Assembly (NCBI RefSeq): GCF_900110105.1
Contig: NZ_FOCL01000001.1
Location: 744,001-808,000, forward strand
Source: Mucilaginibacter gossypiicola
GTDB taxonomy: Bacteria; Bacteroidota; Bacteroidia; Sphingobacteriales; Sphingobacteriaceae
Reading direction: 5' to 3'
Length of the DNA stretch: 64,000 bases
Part shown: one piece after another, positions 1 to 8,866 of the stretch
How the letters are laid out: each line of letters begins with the position of its first letter
How positions within the stretch are numbered: position 1 is the stretch's first letter
Program-made: the position numbers and the translations under genes
The notes under the pieces: model-generated
The model's database searches: none
The model's input: only the letters and a program-made list of their open reading frames with translations
Told to the model about the DNA's origin: nothing

Positions 1-706
1 GTGCCGGTGTTTTACCAACGCGCGCAGCTACCGACAAAACAACAGGGTCTTTAAGCGGGCCCGGTTTTATTCCGTGACCTAATGGTGCAAAAGCTAAAAA
101 TACAATATCCCTCTCCTTGCAAAACTCCAGGAGTTCGGTCTCCGGTAAATAAGGATGTGATTCTATCTGCACTACAGCCGGTTTAATCCTCGCCAACTCG
201 TAAAGCGGTTTCAGTTCGGCCAGTGTAACGTCAGATAATCCGATGGCATGGCAACGGCCGTTATCTACAAGATTTTCCATTGCTCTCCAGGTATCAAGCA
301 GTGTTACCCCATCGTCATAGATAACATTACCATTCTCATCCCGCGGATCCTGCTCCTCTCCTGCCTGAAACGCAAACGGAGTGTGAATAAGATAAAGATC
401 AAGGTAGTTGAGCCTCAACCTTTCGATACTCCCTTCAAAGGCTGCTTCAACACGGTCGGGCCGATGATTAGTGTTCCACAATTTAGTGGTAACAAAAATA
501 TCTTCACGTGCTATACCTTCGGCAGCAAGTCCTTCCTGTAAGGCTTTGCCAACCTCACGTTCATTTCGGTAACGTTCGGCACAATCAAAATGCCGGAACC
601 CGGCTTTCAGTGCGTTTCTCGTAGCACTTATAGTTTCATCAGCATCGGGGATCAGGGTACCAAACCCGAGGGCTGGCATGCCGATTGAATTATTTATTGC
701 TTTCAT
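1..706 (-). CDS. Aldo/keto reductase, C-terminus cut by window edge
   Basis: NADPH-dependent oxidoreductase of the aldo/keto reductase family, read from an ATG at 706. The N-terminus MPALGFGT is the usual first strand. The catalytic tetrad can be placed: Asp and Tyr in HFDCAERYRNE, Lys in TTKLWN and His in YLIHTPF. NGRCHAIGLSD and PAVVQIESHPYLPE are standard barrel motifs. About 235 residues are visible, so the last 80 or so lie outside the window. The substrate cannot be inferred. The next gene on the same strand lies 218 bp upstream with nothing distinctive between. Confidence 0.9.
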   Translation of the reverse strand, partial: MKAINNSIGMPALGFGTLIPDADETISATRNALKAGFRHFDCAERYRNEREVGKALQEGLAAEGIAREDIFVTTKLWNTNHRPDRVEAAFEGSIERLRLNYLDLYLIHTPFAFQAGEEQDPRDENGNVIYDDGVTLLDTWRAMENLVDNGRCHAIGLSDVTLAELKPLYELARIKPAVVQIESHPYLPETELLEFCKERDIVFLAFAPLGHGIKPGPLKDPVVLSVAARVGKTPA

Positions 707-924
707 TTTTATAATATATCTATTGTAATTTACATTAGGTTATCAGGCTAACTGCGTTTGTTTTTAACGTCCAAACTCATAAGTTAACCTTGTTATATAT
801 TATCAAATCCGCAATACAAAGTAAGGCAGAAAATCACATATAACTAATTGAATTTCAGATATTTTTTTTCACCAGACCCACCATTTATCATCACAGATCT
901 ATCCGTACCTAAAATGACATTCTA

Positions 925-1437
925 TCAATTCTCTTTAACCAGGCTAACAGACGTCAGAACCAATTCTTTCGAAACGGCGATATCGTTTCTTCTTTGAAAT
1001 CCATAGGCCTCAAAAAAAGCCAGGAAAGGGTCAAACTCATACTCGTTTATCCAGGTTGCCTGTTGCCGTGCAGTAAGAGAAAGGCATTTTTCAAACAATG
1101 ATTTAATCACAGCCTCATCATTATATTCATCCAGTATGTTGAAGTCGGCTATCCGGGCCAAGGTTTTCCCATCAAATATTTGAGGCCGCATACCTTTTGA
1201 TGTTACCCTGGCATAACCAGCGGGTTGTCCCTCCAAATAAACTATCAAATATTGATTGGACAAGCTATTTAGCTCGGTCATCAATACATCCTGATTAAAG
1301 TTTGTGCTGATATAATCATCTAATTCCTGAGCAGAAATTTTCTCTGCAAATTTTTGCCGTGCCGTTGCTACAGCAACAAAGGCAAGCGTATCAATCCCCT
1401 GTTTATTCCCGATGACGAATTTTGTTTCAACCTTCAT
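925..1437 (-). CDS. GNAT-family N-acetyltransferase
   Basis: A 170-aa protein with the GNAT fold pattern. The strand pair YLIVYLEGQPAGYARV is followed by a strand leading into a helix (ADFNILDEYNDEAVIKSLFEKCLSLT), and the C-terminal part FFEAYGFQRRNDIAVSKEL resembles the usual closing GF motif. The acetyl-CoA loop (R/QxxGxG/A) is degenerate, so activity is uncertain. The acceptor is unknown. It stands alone, divergent from mug. Confidence 0.7.
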   Translation of the reverse strand: MKVETKFVIGNKQGIDTLAFVAVATARQKFAEKISAQELDDYISTNFNQDVLMTELNSLSNQYLIVYLEGQPAGYARVTSKGMRPQIFDGKTLARIADFNILDEYNDEAVIKSLFEKCLSLTARQQATWINEYEFDPFLAFFEAYGFQRRNDIAVSKELVLTSVSLVKEN

Positions 1438-1726
1438 AGTCCTGAATTTAATTTGGTGTTGTTATGCACTCTTCTCTGATTGCAAATTTGGATACGTTTT
1501 GTTTTCTTACGAGCACCAAAAAAGCCAATATTTTTACGATTCCGGCCAACCATCCTTTCTTACTTTAAAATGATATTTAATCATTTCATTGCTTTATGCA
1601 CAAAGCCGAAGATACTGGCAAAGGGATAAACACCATGGTATTTTTACTTGCTTCTGTGGTATTTTACCTGGCGCTTTTTATATAAAATTTGACCGGATTA
1701 GTACCCTCTTTATATGAAAGCTACCT

Positions 1727-1734
1727 TAACTTTG
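1727..1734 (+). promoter_or_regulatory. Putative Bacteroidota -7 element for mug
   Basis: TAACTTTG matches the TAnnTTTG consensus and ends 20 nt before the mug ATG. No convincing -33 TTTG sits 19-21 nt upstream. The rest of the 316-bp gap 1438-1753 shows no RNA gene or repeat. Confidence 0.4.
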
Positions 1735-1753
1735 CACAGTTCAACACAATCCG

Positions 1754-2296
1754 ATGATTCCTCTGTTAACTGATCTTATTGCCAACAACCTTACAGTTGT
1801 TTTTTGCGGGATCAACCCCGGTTTAAAGTCTGCATGGGATGGCCATCATTTTTCCGGCCGAAGTAATCGTTTCTGGAAAGTATTACATCTGTCAGGTTTT
1901 ACGCCAAATGAAATTGAGCCTCTTAATGATGCCACAATTCTCGATTTCGGCTATGGCCTTACCACCGCCGTAGAAAGGGCAACCGTACGTGCCGATGAGC
2001 TTTCCAAACACGAGTTTGCAAACGCAATTGAAGCCTTCAAAATCAAAATGAACGTTTATCAACCCCAATACATTGCTTTTTTAGGTAAGCCTACTTATAT
2101 AGCCTTTTCGGGCAAAAAACAGGTTTCATGGGGACATCAGCCCGAAGATTTTTGCGGTGCAAAAGTATGGGTATTGCCTAATCCAAGTGGTTTAAACAGA
2201 GGCTTTACACTTAATGACCTTGTGATTCATTATAGCGAGCTATATGTAGCCGTTACAAAACCTGTGATAATTTCCGAAAAGGCTGATAGATCTTGA
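1754..2296 (+). CDS. mug: G/U mismatch-specific uracil-DNA glycosylase
   Basis: Mug-type base-excision-repair glycosylase that removes uracil or thymine opposite guanine. Motif 1 is seen as FCGINPGLKSA near residue 20, where the Asn is the catalytic-pocket residue of this family. HHFSGRSNRFWKVLHLSGFTP follows. The second motif is LPNPSGLNRGFTLNDLVIHY near residue 140, with the NPSGLNR wedge. At 180 aa it has the usual length. It is monocistronic, with a promoter-like TAACTTTG just upstream. Confidence 0.93.
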   Translation: MIPLLTDLIANNLTVVFCGINPGLKSAWDGHHFSGRSNRFWKVLHLSGFTPNEIEPLNDATILDFGYGLTTAVERATVRADELSKHEFANAIEAFKIKMNVYQPQYIAFLGKPTYIAFSGKKQVSWGHQPEDFCGAKVWVLPNPSGLNRGFTLNDLVIHYSELYVAVTKPVIISEKADRS

Positions 2297-2315
2297 TTTA
2301 TAATTCTTTGGCCAA

Positions 2316-3113
2316 CTAAACCAGGCTATTAGGCATTGATAAATGTTCTGACGGCCTCGTTTTAGTGACCTGATAAAATGTATTACTAAACGACGACAGG
2401 CTCTGATAACCGCATAAAAAAGCGATATCAGCTAAAGAGTGCTCATTTCCGACAATAAGCCTGAATGCTTTAGCCATCCTTAATAATTTCAGGTATTGGA
2501 GAAAAGAAACATTTAAGGTTGCCTGAAAAAAACGCGACAAGGTTCGTTCACTAACGCCAAATTTTGAGCTGATACTTTGCAACGTATGGCTTTCAGAAAG
2601 GTTATCTTCCAGGTAAGCCAGGATCTTCAGCATCCGTTCATTTTCGGTAAATGGCAAAGCAACAGAAAGTGCCTGATTGCTTAATTGAGGTAATATATTT
2701 TTGATGCTCTGTAAAAACACAAATCGCTCATCATCAGGCAAACTATGCCCGTTCCACTGTTCGGTGAACTTTATCATTTGAAAAAGGAGATCGTTTACCG
2801 GGTAGATACCTACTTTATTATAAAATTGATTTTGCGAATCACCGTACGTGTGAAAAAAAAGTGTCCGGCATTTAGTAGCGGGATTTCCTATTGTGAATGT
2901 ATGCTCCACACCTGCCGGAATCCAAAAATAATGCCTTGCAGGTATTACATATAGTTTTTCCCTGAACCTGACATATCCCAACCCTCCTTCAACATAAGTT
3001 AGCTGGCTTTTACTATGCATATGAAAAGGAATAAACTTTTCGCACTTTTCATGCATCACAAATATCGAATCATCAAATAATTCAATTTCTTCAAGAGACG
3101 CTATCGTACCCAT
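2316..3113 (-). CDS. AraC-family transcriptional regulator with N-terminal cupin
   Basis: A 265-aa regulator. Residues 20-110 form a cupin sensing domain (FIPFHMHSKSQLTYVEGGLG, then PARHYFWIPAGVEHTFTI). Residues 165-260 hold two helix-turn-helix motifs of the AraC/XylS type (ISSKFGVSERTLSRFFQATLNVSFLQYLKLLRMAKA and SLADIAFLCGYQSLSSFSNTFYQVTKTRPSEHL). The ligand and targets are unknown. It lies downstream of the ilvB remnant on the same strand, separated by 200 bp and a hairpin. Confidence 0.9.
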   Translation of the reverse strand: MGTIASLEEIELFDDSIFVMHEKCEKFIPFHMHSKSQLTYVEGGLGYVRFREKLYVIPARHYFWIPAGVEHTFTIGNPATKCRTLFFHTYGDSQNQFYNKVGIYPVNDLLFQMIKFTEQWNGHSLPDDERFVFLQSIKNILPQLSNQALSVALPFTENERMLKILAYLEDNLSESHTLQSISSKFGVSERTLSRFFQATLNVSFLQYLKLLRMAKAFRLIVGNEHSLADIAFLCGYQSLSSFSNTFYQVTKTRPSEHLSMPNSLV

Positions 3114-3194
3114 TTTATCTAAACTTTTCGGGCTCCGAAACCAACCCGGATAGTTACCAGGCCCTTCCTTAAATTAACAAAAAAAGAATGATCC

Positions 3195-3213
3195 GCCCCT
3201 ACGTTGCAGGGGC
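3195..3213 (-). terminator. Hairpin downstream of the ilvB remnant
   Basis: GCCCCT and AGGGGC form a 6-bp GC-rich stem with a 7-nt loop. On the minus strand it is followed after 8 nt by a run of seven T. It could be the old ilv-operon terminator or a small intergenic repeat. Confidence 0.4.
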
Positions 3214-3312
3214 AGATACATTCAAATCAAAACAACAATAAAACACAAATCACACTCAGAGGCATTCCCCTCCAAGAACTCAGGAGGTACTAATACCAAC
3301 CTCAGTTTATCA

Positions 3313-4356
3313 TTACTTAAGCCTTATTTCGCTTAAGCTGCAGCCTTGCGGCACCATCGGAAAAACATTATTTTCTTTTGTGACCATCACTTCAAGCAAA
3401 AACGCCCCGCTGCTACTCATCATTTCACTTAAAGCGCCCGGCAACTCATCACGGTCAGATACCCATTTTCCCTTAATACGGTATGATGCTGCCAGGGCAA
3501 CAAAATCCGGATTTTCAAGATCTGAGAATGAATATCTGCTATCACTAAACAGTTCCTGCCACTGCCGGATCATACCTAAAAAGCGGTTATTTAAAATTAT
3601 GATCTTAACATCAATCTTGTTTTGCATAATCGTACCCAGTTCCTGCAATGTCATTTGAAAGCCTCCGTCACCCGCTATGGCAATCACCGTTTTTTCAGGT
3701 GCACCATATTTTGCACCGATAGCGGCAGGCAAAGCAAAACCCATTGTGCCTAAGCCACCACTGGTTACATTAGTCCGGGTCTTATCCATTTTTGCGTAAC
3801 GACAGGTTACCATTTGGTTTTGCCCTACATCCGAAACAATAACCGCCTCCCCCTTCGTAAGCTCATTAAGGTTGCGCATAACCTCGCCCATGGTAATATC
3901 TACAGAGGTTGGGTATAGCTCGGGGTTGATAACTGTATCGAGTTCTTCTTTATAACGTTTTTGAAACTCTCCTAACCACTCTGCATGCTCTTTTTTTTCG
4001 ATTAAAGCCGTAAGCATTGGCAAAGTTTCTTTGCAGTCGCCCCACACGGGCACTGTAGCCTTCACGTTTTTGTCGATCTCTGCCGGGTCGATATCAAGAT
4101 GGATCACTTTAGCCTGTTTAGCGTATTTATCCAGCCGGCCTGTAACCCTGTCATCAAACCGCATCCCAATTGCTATCAGCAAATCGCACTCGTTAGTTAA
4201 TATATTGGGCGCATAATTTCCATGCATGCCAAGCATACCAACGTTAAGCGGGTGATTGCCCGGAATTGCACCTATACCCAGAATTGTCCAGGCGCTCGGG
4301 ATGCCCGACTTTTCAATGAAGGCCTTAAATTCATCTTCGGCACCACCTAAAATCAC
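3313..4356 (-). pseudogene. ilvB: Acetolactate synthase large subunit, 5'-truncated
   Basis: The C-terminal 347 residues of acetolactate synthase, a ThDP enzyme of branched-chain amino-acid synthesis normally about 570-590 aa. The central domain (GQGVILGGAEDEF, NHPLNVGMLGMHGNYAPN, GMRFDDRVTG) and the ThDP-binding domain (IAGDGGFQMTLQELGT with GDG...NN) are present. The whole N-terminal PYR domain with the catalytic Glu is missing. The first possible start is a GTG at 4356, and a stop lies in frame about 13 codons upstream. There is no ilvN or ilvC neighbour. The fragment joins abruptly onto the 3' end of the PLD-like gene, with a 4-bp overlap, so it is most likely inactive. Confidence 0.88.
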
Positions 4357-5549
4357 GCCTTGCCCCCAAACCCATAGAGCACAACTTCCACGTTAGTTAG
4401 CGCTTGCTTCGAAAAAAAAGAAAAGTGAACCTCGTTTCGCTGCTTTTCCGCCGTTTTGATGTAAACGAGAATAGCTTCACCGGTTATTGGTTCCGCTAAA
4501 GCGGGAATTGATAGATCGACAAGTTGAATATCGTTGCGTAGTTCAATTTCTAAATGGGAGAAGAAATCAAAATTGCTTTTTTCGTAAATCAGTCCGGCTT
4601 CTGTATTGATTTCCCGAAAGCCCGGGCCGCCGAAGGCTGCCATTGATGCGTTAGCACTGCCTGTATACATTAAATTGGTTTGGCTGCCTTCAAAAATAAT
4701 GTGCTTCGTATGGAAAAAAGACTGTTTAAAATCCCGTTTTTGAGACCCTGTCCAGGTATAAAAGCGCACGTTAGGTAGCGGTTTCATTTTATAGGGAATC
4801 ATACCAAACTCCTCCTGGAGTATTACATTGATCTTGTTAGGACGGAACGTTTCTTCGAGCTGGTGGAGGAATGCGCCATTTACATCATAATAAGGGCACA
4901 TGAGATGAATCTGATTCACGCTTTGTTCACCAACTGCGTCTTTTAATTGCTCAAACATCGATTGGATACCCTGACTACCCAAAAAACTAATCAAAGCACC
5001 GTTTCCGCCATTGGCATATTTTTGCTGGCTTTCCGACTTGTTGGTATTGCGTAGCAGATCGCAATTTTCCGCGATCGTATTTATTTTGTGGAGTGCGGAC
5101 TTCCCCAGATCCTGGTGCAAATGTTGGATAAAACTCCAGGCTTCTTTTAACAAACCCAATCGTAAATCAGTAGGAGCGTCGACATACACCGCATTCCAGG
5201 TTTCCAGATTTTTGCCATGTCCAGCGCTGGTCAAATTTCCCGAACCGATTAACAGTAACAAGCTACGGTCACCGGCCAGAAATATAATTTTTGGATGGAA
5301 TGCCCCATTACTTTGCATGCCATGTAAAGCGTAATTTCGCCGCCGCCTTTCACTTAATCCGCTGTAGCCAGAAAGCTGTTTACTGAGCATCCCACCGTCA
5401 GCCAGCACGGAAACATAGTGTACCCCCTTGCTACCCAATAGCGGCAAAACCTGCTGCTCAAAAAAGTAGAGGTCAATGGAATACGTCGTCAGAACCGCCG
5501 AGTGAAATTTTCCTGCGGGAATGTCTTTAAGGATGATCTTAGCTTGCAT
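4353..5549 (-). CDS. Phospholipase D-like (HKD) protein, possibly 3'-truncated
   Basis: A 398-aa member of the PLD/nuclease superfamily with two HKD-type motifs. FHPKIIFLAGDRSLLLLIGSGNLT lies near residue 105 and FFHTKHIIFEGSQTNLMYTGSANAS near residue 280, each with HxK followed by G-S-x-N. Such proteins act as phosphodiesterases or nucleases and are frequent in defence islands. It overlaps the upstream 522-aa gene by 11 bp, so the two form a translationally coupled pair. The last residues (VVLYGFGGKA) read straight into the ilvB fusion point, so the original C-terminus may be lost. The function of this subfamily is not recognised. Confidence 0.8.
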   Translation of the reverse strand: MQAKIILKDIPAGKFHSAVLTTYSIDLYFFEQQVLPLLGSKGVHYVSVLADGGMLSKQLSGYSGLSERRRRNYALHGMQSNGAFHPKIIFLAGDRSLLLLIGSGNLTSAGHGKNLETWNAVYVDAPTDLRLGLLKEAWSFIQHLHQDLGKSALHKINTIAENCDLLRNTNKSESQQKYANGGNGALISFLGSQGIQSMFEQLKDAVGEQSVNQIHLMCPYYDVNGAFLHQLEETFRPNKINVILQEEFGMIPYKMKPLPNVRFYTWTGSQKRDFKQSFFHTKHIIFEGSQTNLMYTGSANASMAAFGGPGFREINTEAGLIYEKSNFDFFSHLEIELRNDIQLVDLSIPALAEPITGEAILVYIKTAEKQRNEVHFSFFSKQALTNVEVVLYGFGGKA

Positions 5550-7107
5550 CGGTCAACAGCTTGTTGCCTAAGGCGGTGATGATTATCTTTTTCTCTTCCC
5601 TTTGCAACCATTTGACATCCTCCAGGTATTGGACAGCATTTTGTAACCTTGGTGTTGTCCGGTTAGGGTAGGTTTCCCGTAAACGCCAAATCATACCATC
5701 TTCGATCATATAATTGTGCACCAGTGCTTGTCCGATCCGCGTTTTACTGAAGGAAGAAAACATATGCATATTAATCACTTTAACCAGTAGGTTTCTCGTG
5801 TATATTTCAACGGTTTGATTGTCCGTATTTTTGACCAAATCGGTTAACAACTCCACCACATAACCAGTGCGATTGAAATTAAATTCAGGTATAGCAGCTA
5901 ACTGTGTGATGCGGCTAAATTGTGGCTTGAAATCCCGATAAATACTGATCAGCAACATGATGGATTTTGAAAGACAAAGACCATACGCCCCTTGCCGGAA
6001 TGCACTTTGCATAGCCTCATAATATGCGTAGGTATCGGTGTCCCCCTGCTGAACCCAGTTCATTAATTGCACCATTGTTGTTTTAAGGCTGTCCAGATCT
6101 TCATCGGCAAAAGCAAGCGAAGTTTGGGCAACTAAAAAATCCAGTCTTTCGTCCAATCCCATCGGATATTCCTGGATGCACCAAAGCAAACAAGCGTGAA
6201 AGTACTCCAGCCCAACGTGGGTCAATTCATTCAATTCATAAATGTACCAGGCCGCGGCCGCACATGTGTCAAGCTCGCTCTGTATCCGTTGCCGGCAATA
6301 ATTTTCTCTGAGAAAGTTCAGTGGCAGTTCCGTGGTTCCCTCGGGATGTTCGGCAAGGTGGGTCAATAACAATAGAATTGTCTGTTTTCGGTAAGAGGAG
6401 TCCTGGGCACGGTCGTCCCTAGCTAATAACAGTTGTCGATAAAAGATCACTTCCAGTGATTCCGGAATTTGATGTAAAGCAAAAGACTGGAATTGGGCCA
6501 ACTTTATGCGTTGGACCTGACCAGTCTTTAAACATTCCCAGAATTGCGCCTGGGTTTCCGCTGAGATATTTGCTCCAAAATAATCACCCAACTGACTGCC
6601 TTCTTGCGTTAGGGAATAGATATTTAATTCGGTATTAGGATGATTGATCAGCCCCAAATCCCTAACTACGCCGCTATAATACTGGCCAAACACACCCGCA
6701 CGAAATGTCCAGTACAACTGGCCTGCAGCCGGATTGTCCCAATCTGCCCCGGCTATTAGGTTAATATCGTCTTCCAGTTTACGGTTCGCAAATGCACTGC
6801 CACTTACTCCAGTGACCTCTGGAAATTCCGTTACCATTGTATAGGCCAACAGTAATTCGGCCCGGCGGATATACCGCAGTTGCTCCAGCAAAGAACCCTT
6901 CACCGTTGATCGTTTTAATATCAGTTCCAGTAACCAGCAATAAAACCCGATATAGCGGATACGATTAGTTACATTCGTAATACCCACCATCATTTTAGCA
7001 TAGATCACCACGCTGCTGTTTTGTATAGCCAAAGGATCTCTGCCGCTAGCCGAACCAGCGAATTCAGCCCAGAAAGGTTCAATAAATTCTTCTGTTTGAT
7101 AAATCAT
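5539..7107 (-). CDS. Uncharacterised 522-aa protein paired with the PLD-like gene
   Basis: Family not recognised. The N-terminus carries a probably conserved block (GRDPLAIQNSSVVIYAKMM, GITNVTNRIRYIGFYCWLLEL). The rest is mostly alpha-helical with many aromatic and acidic residues, without signal peptide, membrane segment or obvious nucleotide-binding loop. The C-terminal 70 residues (QALVHNYMIEDGMIWRLRETYPNRTTPRLQNAVQYLEDVKWLQREEKKIIITALGNKLL, described in parts) look like a winged-helix end. It is the first gene of the pair with the PLD-like protein (11-bp overlap) and divergent from the nucleotidyltransferase operon. A partner role for the PLD nuclease is inferred only from coupling. Confidence 0.7.
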   Translation of the reverse strand: MIYQTEEFIEPFWAEFAGSASGRDPLAIQNSSVVIYAKMMVGITNVTNRIRYIGFYCWLLELILKRSTVKGSLLEQLRYIRRAELLLAYTMVTEFPEVTGVSGSAFANRKLEDDINLIAGADWDNPAAGQLYWTFRAGVFGQYYSGVVRDLGLINHPNTELNIYSLTQEGSQLGDYFGANISAETQAQFWECLKTGQVQRIKLAQFQSFALHQIPESLEVIFYRQLLLARDDRAQDSSYRKQTILLLLTHLAEHPEGTTELPLNFLRENYCRQRIQSELDTCAAAAWYIYELNELTHVGLEYFHACLLWCIQEYPMGLDERLDFLVAQTSLAFADEDLDSLKTTMVQLMNWVQQGDTDTYAYYEAMQSAFRQGAYGLCLSKSIMLLISIYRDFKPQFSRITQLAAIPEFNFNRTGYVVELLTDLVKNTDNQTVEIYTRNLLVKVINMHMFSSFSKTRIGQALVHNYMIEDGMIWRLRETYPNRTTPRLQNAVQYLEDVKWLQREEKKIIITALGNKLLTDAS

Positions 7108-7252
7108 AAGAATGCCTAAAAATGAAGAAAAGACACCCTTTTGGAGCCATCAGATTTCGGCCTAATTCGCCGATCATCGAAGTTGCCGTCGCTGTAATAA
7201 GCATGTGGTAAGGGTTAATACGCAATAATACATATTTGTCAGAAATTCTCAG

Positions 7253-7968
7253 ATGTTTACCTTTACGGCAATGGTTACGCCCCCAACACACTATCACGAT
7301 GTTTTTGATCGTTTAACCAACGAATTACAGCAGCATGCTCCATCTTTCGCTGCCTTATTAAAAATCGTTGAAAATCTCCCTGAAAATTCTATATTTATTG
7401 CCGGTGGTGCCGTGCGGGACGCTTTTTAAGACCAGATCAAGATGCAAAAGATCTGGACCTTTTTTTAAATGCAGCCGCCTTTAAATCCATAGAACAATTC
7501 CTGCGAGATCAAGGTTCGCTTCAAACTAATCAATTTGGAACATATCGTTGGTTCGGACAAAGCGACGGCTCCATTTATTATGACATCATCATTATCGAAA
7601 AATTCTACAATGGTTTATGGCCGTGCAGGGATATTACCGATGTATTAAACCAATTCGATATTACCGCAAACGCAATTGCATTTGACCTGAAAACAGGAAC
7701 CTGCCATGATCCACAAAACGGCTTGCTGGATATTCGCGAAGGGATACTCCGAGCAGTACGCTTCGATTATCCGGAACTGATGGTTTCACCCACCATACAG
7801 CTATCAAGAAATGCGGTACTTTGGTTTCGTTACCAACACTATAGTAAAGCGCTCCAATTATCGTTAGATCCACTCACCGCACAATGGTTAGTGGCTAATG
7901 ATTACCGGAAAAAAGACCTGGCTCTATTTGCAAAATATTTTTTTGAACCTTGTTTACCAGATGATTGA
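7253..7968 (+). pseudogene. CCA/poly(A)-polymerase-like nucleotidyltransferase, frameshifted
   Basis: Starts at ATG 7253. Residues 48-56 read IAGGAVRDA, the G-G-x-V-R-D head motif of class II Pol-beta nucleotidyltransferases. The frame stops at TAA 7427-7429. Restoring one T in the five-T run 7423-7427 continues without a break to 7968: RPDQDAKDLDLFL (the catalytic DxD), later DITANAIAFDL and LDIREGILRAVRFDYPEL, all typical of the family. Repaired, it would be about 239 aa, a head domain without the usual long tail. The cause may be a real mutation, slippage or a sequencing error. Its end overlaps the kinase ATG by 8 nt. Confidence 0.8.
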
Positions 7969-8866
7969 GCAGAAGATTATTCGTGATATTGTTAAAGAAA
8001 ACTTTGACGAAGACGTCATTGAAATCAGTACAATCTATGCTGGGGGGATGAACTTCGTCTATGAAGTTATTTTTGGTCACCAAACGATCATGTTGAAGGC
8101 TTATCCATCTGTCAGGTCGTCTATTGCAGCAACAGAGTTCGAAATTTTATTATCAGGAAAGAAAAATGGGGTTTTATTACCCGAACCATTTTTTTTCGGC
8201 AAAAAAGCTGGTAAAGGCTATTTGGCTTATAAAAAGATTGAAGGAACTAACCTAAATTTTGACCTGTTAGCTATTAGTGAACAGCAGCGCTTTTGTGCTG
8301 ACCTTGTGCAGAATATTGCTCAGCTGGCAAAAATTTCTTTTCAATATTTTGGAAACATAACGGAAGAGAAAAAGGTGTTTGCCAGTTGGCCTGCATTTCT
8401 TTTACAAAACATCGATTCAGGCTTGCTTACTCTTAGAGAAGGTAAGTTTATTCCGGAAGCATCCCTTCAAAAATTAACTGAGTTTATGTTAAGCCACCGG
8501 CTATTGAATGAAACTGTTATGCCCTGTTTAGTTTGGGGCGATTTGAAATCTGAAAATATATTAGTGAGCAACGGTAGCCTTGCGGCCTTGCTAGATTTTG
8601 AATCTTGTTTTTCAGGTGACCCTTTATTGTCCTTTGGTTATTTGTTTGCACGAGAAGGTGACAGCAGATTTTATAAGACCAGCATTGCAGCATTTCGTCG
8701 CCTCCAGTCATTTTCCGATGAGGATATTTATTTTTATGCATTATTCCGCTTTTTGCGAATTTCCAAATACCTAGGCAGTCCATTACCCACTGGCAAAATC
8801 AGGGAGCCTGTATTAAACTATTTTCCGGGTATTCAAAAAATTTTAAACCTTTTCAAAAATCAATAA
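7961..8866 (+). CDS. APH-like small-molecule kinase
   Basis: A 301-aa protein of the aminoglycoside/choline phosphotransferase (APH) fold. The ATG at 7961 was chosen because it overlaps the stop of the preceding nucleotidyltransferase; an earlier in-frame ATG at 7898 would run deep into that gene. Visible motifs are a glycine-loop-like GGMNFVYEV (28-36), the ATP lysine in IMLKAY (K46), the Brenner motif WGDLKSENILV (192-202, usually HGDLxxxN; the His is Trp here) and the metal-binding LLDFES (D212). GDPLLSFGYLFARE is the usual C-lobe signature. The substrate is unknown. It is the middle gene of a three-gene operon. Confidence 0.85.
   Translation: MIEQKIIRDIVKENFDEDVIEISTIYAGGMNFVYEVIFGHQTIMLKAYPSVRSSIAATEFEILLSGKKNGVLLPEPFFFGKKAGKGYLAYKKIEGTNLNFDLLAISEQQRFCADLVQNIAQLAKISFQYFGNITEEKKVFASWPAFLLQNIDSGLLTLREGKFIPEASLQKLTEFMLSHRLLNETVMPCLVWGDLKSENILVSNGSLAALLDFESCFSGDPLLSFGYLFAREGDSRFYKTSIAAFRRLQSFSDEDIYFYALFRFLRISKYLGSPLPTGKIREPVLNYFPGIQKILNLFKNQ

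Noticed and set aside
3313..4356. Functional short acetolactate synthase
   Set aside because: The PYR domain with the catalytic Glu is absent, no ilvN follows, and the 5' end is a fusion point. A working enzyme is unlikely.
4340..4400. Copy of the tRNA 3' end as left attachment site of the first integrase segment
   Set aside because: No stretch resembling the T-arm and acceptor of the tRNA at 11350 is visible near the ilvB junction. The true left end was probably deleted.
7079..7297. 72-aa minus-strand frame in the divergent PLD-pair/nucleotidyltransferase gap
   Set aside because: It overlaps the start of the nucleotidyltransferase, which has catalytic motifs, and the 522-aa gene start. No family match.
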